This document shows, in pieces, positions 10,142-21,478 of a stretch of 64,000 nt of DNA (positions are counted from its first letter, which is position 1; each line of letters opens with the position of its first letter). Below the pieces are notes generated by a model. The model was not told the origin of the DNA. It ran no database searches and worked only from the letters and a program-made list of their open reading frames with translations. Source of the DNA: Rapana venosa (Eukaryota; Mollusca; Gastropoda; Neogastropoda; Muricidae). A program made the translations under genes and the position numbers. The stretch is taken from NCBI GenBank assembly GCA_028751875.1, contig CM054167.1:23179148-23243147 (forward strand), read 5' to 3'.

Positions 10142-10420
10142 TTAGAAATATTTTGCCTTGAGTGACGCACGCAAAAGTGTCACTTTGACGTTCCCTTTTG
10201 CCGCCATCTTGAATTACCCACGTTGTCCATAGCAAGTGTTGGCGAACTTTTTTTGCAATAGGCTTAAACTCCGATGACTCTTTCTCCGAAAACGAATCGT
10301 TCGATAGCTTAGAAAAGGAGACCGGGGGTAGAAGAGGCCATAACACTATGACACGACGCGATCTCCGAACACCTTTCGTAGACTGTCGCAGAGGACACCT
10401 CATATAAGTGCTTTGTTTAT
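10142..10420 (-). other. CpG-bearing patch with YY1-like GCCGCCATCTTG and a short open frame
   Basis: The plus strand reads TTGCCGCCATCTTGAATT at about 10198-10215; its complement gives AAGATGGCGGC, a YY1-type site that often overlaps the start codon of housekeeping genes. A minus-strand ATG at 10207-10205 opens 21 codons beginning MAAKGNVKV and stops at 10144-10142. The patch has several CpGs and differs in texture from its AT-rich surroundings. It may be a promoter or first exon of a minus-strand gene, or part of an unrecognised transposon. No downstream exon was found. Confidence 0.25.
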
Positions 10421-11680
10421 GTCTGTTGATCTTAGCTTATTAGAAATCTTATACATAAGGTACATGATGAAAACTTGCGTTTGAATTAATATTTTTGGGT
10501 ACTTATTTTGATTATGTTTTATTGCTCACTTGTGACAGCCAGTAGCATAAAAATATCCAATTTTGATTTATCATCTCGCATGCAACAGTAGTCTGGTAAA
10601 CAGAACTATTATATCCTGGATCTAGCCTGGGAAACCACATTACTTTGGAGATCTAGACACAAGCTGAGGGGATATGCAAATTGCATAGATGCTCTGCAGG
10701 TTGCAGTTGTGTGTGTTTATGGTGTACACATTTTGTCTTTTTACATGAGAATCTACTAGAGTGTGTCACTGTGTGTGTGTGGTCTGTGTGTGTGTATGTG
10801 AGACACAGCAAAAACTAGATCTAATGTATGTATGTGTATGAACCTCTACCCCTCTACCCTTCTTCCCTTCGCCCATGGTCAAATACAAAAACTACCCTCC
10901 CAAAAAGTTTCTGAGAGATACGTACATGTGTTATTTAAAAAAAAAATCATAATTGTATATATCCAGAGGATTAAAACAACTGTATCCTCTAAAACAATAA
11001 AAATTGATTGTGTAGAAAGAAGTGACAACTCTATTTTTTGGTTAACAATATGCAGAAGTGTAATTATTAGAAAAGAAAGAAAACTTATGTTATGCCTTTA
11101 AATAAGCTTAAGTAGACTTGGAAGTGGATTTTTTTTAAAGTGGATCTTTATCATAGTTTGAGAGGTTCAGCGCGCGGCTTACCAATTTTAGTTACTTTCA
11201 AGATTGATTCTGTGATGTACCTCTGGTCACCTTTAGCACATGCTGCAAGGTTTGACAGCAGCATTTCATGTTGCTTGCAAATCTGTGCATGGATCTGTAA
11301 GTGGTTTCTATGGCAAGACTATTTCGACCTACCAGTGGCCTGATATACCTATGAGAGCTTGGCAATTATTTCTTTCACGATTTGTTTAATGTACATGAAT
11401 GAGATCAATTGGTATCTTGGGACAATATTTGGGTTATCGTCCCTTGAAGATTCAGGCCTTGCATTCCTAATTTTTTGTTGTTGTTTTGTTTATTAAATGA
11501 ATCGCCTCAAAAGAATGGTTTGGAAAATATCCTTAGCCAGACAGAACATTTTTATGAGAGCGGATTTTTTCCCAGTCAATCAGATTAAATAGTTGAAACA
11601 AATTTGATTGGCAACAATTTGTGATTTTTTTTCATGAGTTTAAATTTGTTTTTTTGATGGGAAAATAAATGTCAAAAGAA
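10421..11680. other. Unassigned AT-rich intergenic sequence
   Basis: About 1.26 kb with a few GT runs (10690-10800) and no recognisable gene or repeat. Confidence 0.4.
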
Positions 11681-11800
11681 CCCACGACAGTTGAAAATCA
11701 GAAAGAGCAGGAATGTACCTCCCGACTGTCCTGGCAAATTTGGTACATTGTATTCCCAACTGTATCCCCGAAGTTGGAATGCAGCTACCTTAATGAAATA
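11680..11800 (+). repeat. Fragments of repeat families H and D
   Basis: 11680-11770 shares ACTGTCCTGGCAAA and TTCCCAACTGTATC with 57090-57190 (family H). It runs directly into GAAGTTGGAATGCAGCTACC of family D at 11771-11792. Confidence 0.5.
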
Positions 11801-12170
11801 AGGAATTAAAAATCCAAACTAAAGATTGTGAAAGACCAATAAAGTCTTAGCAGTTGATAGGACTGCTAATGTGTTGTTTAAATTTAAAAGAAAATATTAT
11901 TGTATCGACAGCTTCATACCATTAATTCTATATGCTGCTGTGTCCACATACTTTCTAACAACACAGACCAACCAACTGACCGACAACCCTTTACCTTTTT
12001 TGCATGCTTCCCCATTTTGCATGCTATCTGTTGATGCTAATCTTAACCTTTCCACTAATCTTGGCCCGTCATGTGGACACAAAAGGCAGATAGATGCTAT
12101 GCTACAGGCTGACACAATGGCAACATTTTTTTGGTGGGTGGTGGTAGAATATTAGGGAAAGAAGTGCTAG
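11801..12170. other. Unassigned sequence
   Basis: A 94-codon plus-strand frame exists but has no recognisable motif and no repeat match. I see no reason to call it a gene. Confidence 0.3.
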
Positions 12171-12365
12171 GAGGTTTGGGGGTGGGGGTGGGGGGTGGGG
12201 GTGATGAGCTCTAGGAGAAAGGGAAGAGATGTGACTTTGTGTGTGTGTGTGAGTGCGTGCGTGCGTGTGTGTATGTGTGTGTACATGCATGTGTGTATGT
12301 GCATGCATGTGAGCACGCGCATGGTGTGGGTATGTGCGTATGTGCATTTGTCAGTGCGCTTAAGA

Positions 12366-12460
<95 letters not shown>
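12170..12460. repeat. GGT/GT/GA microsatellite block
   Basis: G-rich GGGTGG run, imperfect (GT)n (12236-12385), then (GA)n to about 12460. Long frames across it are artefacts. Confidence 0.9.
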
Positions 12461-12464
<4 letters not shown>

Positions 12465-12961
12465 CAGTTTATGCATATATTCACTCGAGCTTTAGACGTT
12501 TTGTTTACCATTGACCACTCGTATTTTTTCCTCTTAATTTTGGAAAAGAATTTTTCTTTACTTTAATGTTGATGAAATACCTGGTGAAAAGGATATGGTT
12601 ATGTGGTAATCACAAGATTGGTCAGAGTTTTCAAGTTTATACAACGGGCAGAATTTTACCGTTGCATTGTTGTAGATTTTACATTGTACGCTTGTGTAAT
12701 GAAAAGAGAAAGAAAATTGAATATATCTTTGTATATAGATTTGTGAATGACTTGGAAAGAAATCGAATAACGTCATAGTAGTGGTGTTAAGGGACAGGAG
12801 TGTGTGCATGCACATGAGCACGCCAGTCTTTGCACAAAAATTACTCTCATCAATGAGAATGAGCGAAATGGGAGTACATCTTTTTTTATGAAATTGAATA
12901 CAAGAAAAAATATTGTCCTGATTTTTCTTTGCTTTTGTTTGTTTGGTTTTTGTAAAGTATT

Positions 12962-13000
<39 letters not shown>

Positions 13001-13079
13001 ATTATTATTAAGTATTAATGAAGAAGACTTTAGCATTGTGATAGCCTTTTATATTTTTAAGAAATACCATTTTGTCGTA
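12461..13079. other. Unassigned sequence with GAT microsatellite
   Basis: AT-rich sequence with (GAT)n at about 12961-13000 followed by ATT triplets. No gene is seen. Confidence 0.5.
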
Positions 13080-15340
13080 CTGTGTGAACAAGTATGTGGG
13101 GAAAAGGGGTATTTTCCCCCTTCAAATCACATAAAAAATTTATGTGAAATAAATAACCTGATCATATGATTACTGTACTTGGGGAAAATGTCTTGTGCTG
13201 TTGGTGGCAAGTATGTGAATTGATCTTCTGCTGGAAGATTTATGGCAGATTTTACATCAACACATGTGACAAAACTGTATGTGAAAGACTTAATGGTATA
13301 TGATTTTATGTATAGTAGTAGTGTGTAAAGTATGACTTGTGTTGTTTTTTCTTGTTAACATTGTAAATGGACAAGAAAAACGTAATGGTTTGTATAATAG
13401 TACGGAAAGTGTGTGGGGAGAAGGGGTCGTTTTTGTTTTTTTAAAATCGGATTAAATGTGAAATGAATAACAAACCTGATCATCTATTTTTTTAAATATT
13501 GGGATCAAATTGTAAATATAAAAACAAACCTGATCATCTAATTTTTTTGAAAAATATTCGGATCAAATTGTAAATCTAATTTTTTAAATATTGTGATCAA
13601 ATATGTCATATCCATATTTCTGTATGCCTGTGAATCATGGACCCTGACTGCAGATTTGGAGAGAAGAGTACAGGCGGTGGAGATGAGATGCTTTCGGAGA
13701 CTCCTTGGCATCTCCTACAAAGACCACATAAGCAACGAAAGCGTGCATAACAGAATCCAGCAAACCATTGGACCCTATGAGAACCTTCTAACGATCGTGA
13801 AAAAGCGTAAACTTAAATGGTATGGGCATGTCACAAGATCCAAAGGACTTGCAAAGACAGTTTTACAAGGCACTGTCCAAGGAGGAAGAAGAAGAGGCAG
13901 ACCAAGGAAGAGCTGGGAGGATAACATCAGCGAATGGACAGGCCTAGAACTCAACAAAACCCTGAGAAAGGCAGAACAGAGAGAGGAATGGAGGGAACTG
14001 GTTGTTGAGTCTTTGAGGGTGCCCCCACGGTCGTCAGACTACGGGACAGATAGATAGATCAAATATAAATTGACAAGAAATTGAAGTAGTTTGTATGTTA
14101 GTATGGAAAGTGTGTAGAAAGAAGGGATCTTGTTGTTTTTGAAATCAGAATGTGAAATAACAAACCTGATCATGTGGTTGTGAAACTACTTGAAATGGTA
14201 TTGGTGGCAAGTGTATGAATTGATCTTCTGCTGGAGGATTGATGGCAGATTTTACACCAACACATTTTACATAACTGTATGTGAAAAACTTAATGGTGTA
14301 AGATTTTAAGTATAGTATTCGGATAACTCTGAATGTTTTCTTGTTCCATGTTTTTCTGTTTCAATACTTTTTTGGAAAAAAGAAAAAAGAAAAGAAAAAA
14401 TAAGAAAAAAGAAAATTTTTTCTTAATTGTTCTTTTCTTTTTTCCCCAATTTTTTAAAAATATATTTTTAAAAAACTGTATGTGAATGGTCTAGGATTTT
14501 AAGTATAGTATTTGGGTAAGTGGGACTGTTAATTTTTTTCTTATCCTTTCAATTTTTTTGTTTTGTTTAGGTATTGTGATCAGATGTAAATTGACAAGTA
14601 AAATGTAATAGTTTGTATGATGGTATGGAAAGTGTGTGGGGAGAAGGGGTCTTTTAAAATATTACATTCATTTTGAAATGAATAAGAAACCTTGTCATGT
14701 GATAATGACACTACTTGAATGGAAATTGGTAGCAGATCTGTGTATTGATCTTCTGCTTGAAGATTGATGGCAGATTTTACACAAGCACATTTTACAAAAC
14801 TGTATGTAAAAGAACATAACGGTATGAGATTAAGTATAGTGTTAGATTAAGTGTGACTGTTTTCTTTGTCCTTGGCTTTTTTAATAGGTATTGTGATCAA
14901 ACAAAAATTGACAAGAAATTGTAGTTTGTGTGATAGTATGGAAAGTGTGTGGGGAGAAGGGGTCTTCTTAAAAATTTTTTTTAATCGGAATAAATGTGAA
15001 ATTAGTAATAAACATGGTTATGTGATTGTGAAACTACTTGAAATGATTTTGGTGCAGATCTGTGTATTGATCTTCTGCTGGAAGATTGATGGCAGATTTT
15101 ACACCAACATATTTTATAAAACTGTATGTGAAAAACTGAATGGTATATGATAAGCGTAGTATTTGGTTAAGTGTGACTGTGTTGTCTTTTTCCTTGGGTT
15201 AAATTTTTTAAATGCTATTAAAAAGACGTGATAGTATGTGTGATGGCAAGGAAGAGAAGGGGACTTTGAAACGATTTGATGAAATCAAATAGACCAGAAA
15301 AAAGGAAAGTGTGTGGGGAGAGAAGGTCTTTTTCCTTTGT
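13080..15340 (+). repeat. Tandem array of about 310-bp units
   Basis: Landmarks recur in order: AGTGTGTGGGGAGAAGGGGT (about 13408, 14631, 14944; degenerate at 13097, 14110, 15308), then 'AATAACAAACCTGATCATGTG', 'TTGATCTTCTGCTGGA', 'GATGGCAGATTTTACACCAA', 'ACTGTATGTGAAA'. Unit length is near 310-360 bp where undisturbed; spacing at 13410-14110 is 700 because a LINE fragment lies inside. Copies differ by indels and poly-T changes. No ORF is shared between units, so it behaves as a satellite or an expanded non-coding repeat. Confidence 0.8.
13605..14056 (+). pseudogene. RTE-like LINE C-terminal fragment with intact target-site duplication
   Basis: An open frame to 14057 encodes FLYACESWTLTADLERRVQA, RCFRRLLGISYKDHISNESV, KKRKLKWYGHVTRSKGLAKT and GRRRGRPRKSWEDNISEW, the C-terminal tail of an RTE-like reverse transcriptase. 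It ends in a GATAGATAG tail. The 10-bp sequence GATCAAATAT flanks it exactly (13595-13604 and 14057-14066), so it is a clean 5'-truncated insertion. DNA is very close to 24234-24700, the same family. Confidence 0.9.
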
Positions 15341-15770
15341 TGAATGGTTTCAATTAGTTCTTTGATAATGATTCATTCCTCAAGACATTTTGTAATTTTT
15401 TGTTTTTTGTTGTAAAGGATGTCGTTGGAGTAGGATTGCTCATTGTGTAGAACAAGTGTATTTATATGAGTTATGTTTTTAAATGTAATAAATCAATTCT
15501 ACTGTAGTGAAAATTTGTTAATGTCTTTTATTTTTGGCAACTAGGGCAAGAATGCTTTCATATTGGGATGTGTCTGTGTCTGTGTCTGTGTCTGTGTGTG
15601 TGAAAATATTATTGAAAAGAAAAACTGTATTCATATCTTTACATTGTTATGACATCAAGTCATAAGTTTGAGCAGAGACAACTTTGTCGGTGAAGAAAAC
15701 GCTACACACTCCACTGTCTGTCTTGTTTCTTACATGTGCGCACATGCATGCATGCATACATGTGCACTTA
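15341..15770. other. Unassigned sequence downstream of the tandem array
   Basis: AT-rich, with AATAAA at about 15488, a (TGTGTC)n run at 15570-15600, and no credible gene. Confidence 0.4.
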
Positions 15771-15824
15771 ACACACACACATACACACACACAGGCACAC
15801 ACTCACACACACACACAGGCACAC

Positions 15825-15862
<38 letters not shown>

Positions 15863-15974
15863 ACACACACACATTTTTTAAATAAAGAATTTTGCCTTGC
15901 TTACCTTGCCTCTTTCTGTCTGTCTCTGTCTGCCTTTCTGTCTCTGGCGATCTCTGTCTCTGTATCTCTCTCCT

Positions 15975-16023
<49 letters not shown>

Positions 16024-16026
16024 CTC

Positions 16027-16079
<53 letters not shown>

Positions 16080-16082
16080 CCT

Positions 16083-16158
<76 letters not shown>

Positions 16159-16369
16159 CCCTCATCCCATTACTCTAAAGACCCTGTGCGTGATCGCATC
16201 ATGAATTAATGATAATGCACATCCACCCACACATACACGCGCAGACACACACTCACACAAAGACAGACACAGACAAGCACACACGTACACACACGCAGAT
16301 AACACAACACACACACACACGCACACAAACCACACCACACACAACACACACAACACGTACACACACACG

Positions 16370-16422
<53 letters not shown>

Positions 16423-16445
16423 AACGCACGCACGCACGCACCACG

Positions 16446-16485
<40 letters not shown>

Positions 16486-16775
16486 CTGGGTTTTTCCAAA
16501 CGCCCTCACACTCCCATCTTATTCACTCTCTCTCCTGTCCCTATTCACCCTCTCTCCTGCCCTCCCCTCCCGCCCTGCCCTGCCCTGCCCTGCCTCCTGT
16601 CCTGACCCTCTCCAATCCTCAACACTACCCTACCCTTCTGATGACATTCCCTCCTCCCCCCCCCCCTTCTGTCTTTATCTCCCCCTCCCCACCTGTCATC
16701 ATGGCAACCTGTCATGGTAACCAGACCAGTTGACTGACGTAAAGTGGGAGACCAGTCCCTCGGAAACATCGGTTT

Positions 16776-16822
<47 letters not shown>

Positions 16823-16935
16823 CACTGTCTCTGTTTGTCTGTCTCTCTGTCTCTGTCCCTCTCTGAGTCCTCCCCACCTCTCTCTCCCCCTCTCTCCTCA
16901 GATAAAGATTATTCATTCATCCATTAATTATTGTA

Positions 16936-17020
<85 letters not shown>

Positions 17021-17067
17021 GCTCGCTCTTATGCTTATTCTGTAACCCTTGGAAATCAAATCATTCT

Positions 17068-17100
<33 letters not shown>

Positions 17101-17186
17101 TCTCTCTCTCTCCCCTCTCTTCTCTCTCTCTCTCTTTTCTCTTCTCTTATGCTTATTCTGTAACCCTTGGGAAATAAAGATCATTC

Positions 17187-17223
<37 letters not shown>

Positions 17224-17231
17224 GTCTGTCT

Positions 17232-17277
<46 letters not shown>

Positions 17278-17283
17278 CTCTCT

Positions 17284-17314
<31 letters not shown>

Positions 17315-17632
17315 GTACGCGACATATACAATCAGAGTTGCTGTGGTGGCTGTTTAACAATCCCACCCCACGCGTCACACACACATACAACTCACCACAC
17401 ACACAACACACACACACACTCACACACACAACACACACACAACACTCACACACACACAACACCACACACACACTCACGCACGCACTCACACATACAACTC
17501 ACACACAACACTCTCATACAACACACACACACACACACAACACTCAGACACACACAACACACACACACTCACACACAACACCACACACAACCACGCAGCA
17601 CACAACACACACACACCACTCACACACACACA

Positions 17633-17663
<31 letters not shown>

Positions 17664-17696
17664 CAAAACACACACCCCACACACACACACACACAA

Positions 17697-17732
<36 letters not shown>

Positions 17733-17913
17733 CCACACACCACTCACACACACTCACACAACAACACACACACACACCTCACACACACCACACACAACAC
17801 TCACACACACAACACTCACACACACACACAACACACCACACCACGCAACGCAACACACACATACAACTCGCACATACACACACCACACGCATGCACCCCC
17901 CCTCCCCCCCCCC

Positions 17914-17944
<31 letters not shown>

Positions 17945-18013
17945 CACACACCATCACTCACGCACGCACTCACACAACTCACACACACACACAACTCACC
18001 CACACACACAACA

Positions 18014-18050
<37 letters not shown>

Positions 18051-18130
18051 ACACACACACAACACACACACCACACACACACAAACTCACCACACACACA
18101 ACACACACACACACACCACACACAACACAC

Positions 18131-18178
<48 letters not shown>

Positions 18179-18180
18179 TT
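15771..18180. repeat. Compound AC and TC microsatellite megablock
   Basis: About 2.4 kb dominated by (AC)n (15771-15875, 16210-16482, 17375-18177) and (TC)n (15955-16160, 16940-17315), with (GT)n at 16775-16820, (TGTC)n at 17186-17225 and a poly-C run at 17903-17930. Two TC blocks are each preceded by the same CTTATGCTTATTCTGTAACC stretch (17028 and 17147), showing local duplication. Short unique pieces at 16490-16770 carry no gene. All long frames here are repeat artefacts. Confidence 0.95.
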
Positions 18181-18347
18181 GCTGTGGTTGCTGCTGCTGT
18201 ATACCAATCCTTCCCTAAGTGCCCCCACACAGAGTGACTCACTCATTCAGTGATGCTGCTGCTGCTGCTGCTGCTGCTAATACTCGGAACCGTGCCAATC
18301 CTAGACCACTGGCAGTTCTTCCTTGTTCCTGTAGTCCTCTAAGAGAC

Positions 18348-18380
<33 letters not shown>

Positions 18381-18424
18381 TAGAGAGAGAGAGAGAGATC
18401 AAACCCCAGCAGACTCTGCAGGGA
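18181..18424. repeat. CTG, GACA and GA microsatellites in unassigned sequence
   Basis: (GCT)n at 18254-18278 and (GACA)n at 18346-18380, then (GA)n. Confidence 0.7.
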
Positions 18425-18860
18425 GAGGGGTAGGGTGGGGGGATGTCAGTTTAAATATCATCCCCACCTTCTGGAAATGCTGTGCTAGGAATTCCCTCTT
18501 TTCTATCTCTCTCTTTGTTTCTGCCTTGTTCCTTGTCTTCCTGTTACACCCTTCTTGTCTATTTTTTTGCCTTCTTGGTCCATTTTCCTACCTTTTTTTG
18601 CTTTTCTAAAAAGGTAACAATTCTTTTCCATGCCCGAAGTCGGATGCGCTGGGCCTGACTTGTCAGGCGCTTAACGGCAGCGCAACGCATTTTTTTTCCT
18701 CCATATGTCAGACAACAATAGTTGCTGTCTGAGAGTTCGAAGAAGATGAAGGAAGTCGGGTGCGCTGGGCCTGACTTGTCAGGCGTTTAACGGCAGCGTA
18801 ACGCATTTTTCTTTTTATATGACAGACAATAGTTGATGTCTGAGAGTTCGAAGAAGATTT
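18425..18860 (+). repeat. Repeat family C with duplicated 3' half
   Basis: Order of blocks: TCATCCCCACCTTCTGGAAA, TGTTTCTGCCTTGTTCCTT, TTCTTGGTCCATTTTCC, GAAGTCGGATGCGCTGGGCC, GACTTGTCAGGCGCTTAA, AGTTGCTGTCTGAGAGTTC, GAAGAAGA. Other copies: 51340-51657, 52718-52990, 61352-61705, and fragments 47037-47150 and 37275-37415. Here the part from GAAGTCGG to GAAGAAGAT occurs twice in tandem (about 18634-18750 and 18751-18860). Probable SINE. Confidence 0.75.
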
Positions 18861-18940
18861 AAGGAACCATTCTGATCCTAGACCAGAGGCATCTCATCCT
18901 TCTTGCTGCATAGTAGGGCGCTGAGAAAGATTAATTTCAA

Positions 18941-19040
18941 ATTCTTTTATTTCGAGGATAATGAAAAAGCACTCGTGTGTTGGTTGTTTTTTGTTTGGTT
19001 GTTTTTACATCCAGTCCCGCCCTTATTAGGGATAACATCA
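18941..19040 (-). repeat. SINE-B 3' fragment, variant ending
   Basis: Contains the TTTCGAGGATAATG block and ACATCCAGTCC, then CGCCCTTATTAGGGATA instead of the usual CGTGTGTATGCGG. The same variant occurs at 25751-25835 and 25922-26012. Confidence 0.65.
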
Positions 19041-19352
19041 TGGTGGAAAGAGAGAGAGAGGGGGTGGGGGAGAACGGGAAGGGGAGAGAGGGGGGGGAAA
19101 GGAGAAGGGATGGAGAGGGGAAGGAAGAGAGTGAGGGGGAGGAGTATTTAAGCGGGAGAGAGAGGGAACAGGGAAAAGTGAAGAGAGAAACGCAGCTGGA
19201 GAAAGAGAAAGAGAGAGAGAGAGAAAACGCTTTGACCAATTTATTATCAAAGCGAGAGAGAAGAGAGAGAGGGGAGAGAGAGCAAGAAAAAAACAGCAAT
19301 ACTTAGTCTGAAGAAGAACACACACACACACACACACACACGCGCCGCACAC

Positions 19353-19393
<41 letters not shown>

Positions 19394-19560
19394 CACAACA
19401 CACCAGAGAAGAGAGAGGGGTTTGTTACCACAGCAATACTTAGTCTAAGAACACACACACACACACCACACACACACACAACACACACTCACACACACAC
19501 ACACACACACACACCACACACACACACACACACAGAGGTTTGTTACCACAGCAATACTTA
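19041..19560. repeat. GA-rich and CA microsatellite block
   Basis: Purine-rich (GGGA/GAGA) 19045-19290, then (CA)n 19319-19392 and 19450-19534. CAGCAATACTTAGTCTAAGA occurs in three near-copies (about 19292, 19431, 19549), marking a local duplication. Confidence 0.85.
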
Positions 19561-20030
19561 GTCTAAGAAGAAGAAGTAGAAGATGGTTGGTGCAGCTGTG
19601 GCGTGGAATATCTGCATGCTGCGGGTTTTAGTATATAAAGACTTTATCGGCCCCCATACCGACATTCCGCGAATCCTCTATTGATCCAACAAGCGAGTGA
19701 GCCCACAGAAAACCGCTTTACATTGTCACCAGAATGAAGTGTGACTGACAGAGAGAACGTCCCACTCCCTCCTCTCCTTCCCCTCCCTCCCTCCTCCCAA
19801 TCTCCCCCATCTTCTCCCCCCCCCCCCCTCCCTCCCTCCCCACCTCTCTTCTCTCCATCCCAGTGGTCAGGATCAACAAATAACGGTCCCATTAATTTTC
19901 TTCTTCCTGTCAACAGGGAAAAAAACACAAAACATTAACCCCCCCCCCCTTCCCCTTTTCAAAGTAACCCTGACCACAGTCACATAAAAGTATACAGTTT
20001 ATGTATTGGTAAGAACAAAATGTATTTATT
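19561..20030. other. Unassigned sequence with a C/T-rich run
   Basis: C/T-rich 19765-19862 and a poly-C at 19940-19950. No gene is seen. Confidence 0.5.
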
Positions 20031-20031
20031 T

Positions 20032-20320
20032 ATTTATTTTAATTTATTCTTTTATATCGAGGATAATGGAATAAGCACTCATGTGCTTTTTTTTTTACAT
20101 CCAATCCCCGTGTGTATGCGGTTTTGTAAATTCTGTCATCTGTTCCCACCGGCACACAATGGCTTACTCTTACGAAAAACGGAACAGGATTTAACGTGTG
20201 CGCAAGATGTTCTGCGTGCGTTCGTTCGCACACGGGACCTCGGTTTATAGCCTCATCCGAAGGCCTTTTGGGGCGAGTGGAGTCTGTACTGATGTTAATT
20301 CCAGGGGAAAATATCCCTGT
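20032..20320 (-). repeat. SINE-B copy lacking the tRNA-like head
   Basis: On the minus strand it reads from CAGGGATATTTTCCCCTGGA through the body (ATGTTCTGCGTGC, AATGGC/GGAACAGGAT complement blocks) to CATTATCCTCGATATAAAAG. The head end is replaced by (TCTG)n from 20318. Confidence 0.85.
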
Positions 20321-20990
20321 CTGTCTGTCTGTCTGGCTGGCTGGCTCTCTGCCTTTCTGTCTGTATCGTGTAAACATGGCCGAAATTGCACGCAAACAGG
20401 CTATGATTCTACTTTCTCTGTTAACACTTCTTGTCTATCTATCTATCGGTTTGTCAGCGTGCATGCTCGCATATGGACTCGGCTCCATCAAAGTTAGTGT
20501 GTACTGTACTGGGCAGGTGTGTTGGCATTATCTCCCACAGTCCTCACCCTCTCTCTCCCCCCTTCCCACCTCCCATAAGCTTAATCCTTTCAGAATTTCC
20601 AGCTGCCAAAAAACACGTCTGGGTACAGGTTTCCTCCCCTTGTATCTAATTAGGCTGCAAATAGAGGGGAGTGAAGGAGGGAAGGGGGAGGGGGGGGGGG
20701 GGGGGGGGTGATGGGGTGTGGGGGGGGGGGGGGTTTAAATCGCTGAATTGGTTAAAGCGTCCAAATAATGATTTGGAATACTTTGAAGGTGGAAGTTCGA
20801 CTCGCCACTGAGCTTGTTGTCGTTGTTGTTGTCGTTGTTGCCATTATTGTTGTTGTGCGTTCCCTAGCTTAACATTCTGGAGGGTCACCGAGAATAATGT
20901 ACACCGACTCCCTCATCCCACCTAGGAATCATTGCGAGATTGTAAAGTATTCGCCCTCTTTGAACAATTTTTTGGGTGTTTTAAAAAAAA
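20321..20990. other. Unassigned sequence with TCTG and poly-G runs
   Basis: (TCTG)n at 20320-20345; G-runs at 20680-20735; (GTT)n near 20820-20855. The stretch 20742-20810 (GAATTGGTTAAAGCG ... AAGTTCGACTCGCC) has weak tRNA A/B-box likeness but no second copy. A 171-codon frame (20196-20711) overlaps the SINE and is not a gene. Confidence 0.4.
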
Positions 20991-21115
20991 AAATCGAGGA
21001 TAATGGAATAAGCACTTATAAGCTTTTTTACATCTAGTCTCCGTGTGTATGCGGTTTTGTGAATTCTGTCATCTGTTCCCACCGGCACACAATGGCCTAC
21101 TCTTACGAAAAAGTT
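20991..21115 (-). repeat. SINE-B 3' fragment
   Basis: TCGAGGATAATGGAATAAGC and the AATGGCCTACTCTTACG block are present; the element stops near 21115. Confidence 0.8.
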
Positions 21116-21311
21116 AGCATGTGTGAACGACTCTGGCCTGAGGGAGGGGGGGGGGGGGGGGGTAGGTATTTTGAATTTTATTTTTGCCGGCCGTTGTTCA
21201 GATCCTAAATTTTTTTTTCTTTGTGTGCTTTTGTGTGAAATTTCATGTCGTGCCCTTTTTCTTTAGCGTAAAGTTAGTTTCGAAACTACCAATCTAGGCG
21301 TGTACTTTTTA

Positions 21312-21345
<34 letters not shown>

Positions 21346-21407
21346 ATGTGTAAATGTTTGTTATCTGTTAATCCTATTTGTGGACGGTTGTATGCGTGTA
21401 CATGATT
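21116..21407. other. Unassigned sequence with poly-G and GT runs
   Basis: Poly-G at 21146-21162 and (GT)n at 21313-21343. Confidence 0.5.
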
Positions 21408-21478
21408 TGAATGTAAGCGCTTCGATTTGTTCCTTCACAAGATTCTGCACTATACATAAATTCCATACATTATTATTG
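21408..21478 (+). repeat. LINE/SINE-A tail copy
   Basis: AAGCGCTTCGATTTGTTCCT, TTCTGCACTATACATAAATT and ATTATTATTG, the diverged tail described at 1976-2047. Confidence 0.7.

Noticed and set aside
16931..18253. A 440-codon frame of Ser/Leu and His/Thr
   Set aside because: Reading of (TC)n and (AC)n microsatellites; equivalent frames exist on both strands.
20196..20711. 171-codon plus-strand frame starting MCARCSACVRS
   Set aside because: Its first third is a SINE-B body read through and the rest runs into TCTG and G-run repeats.
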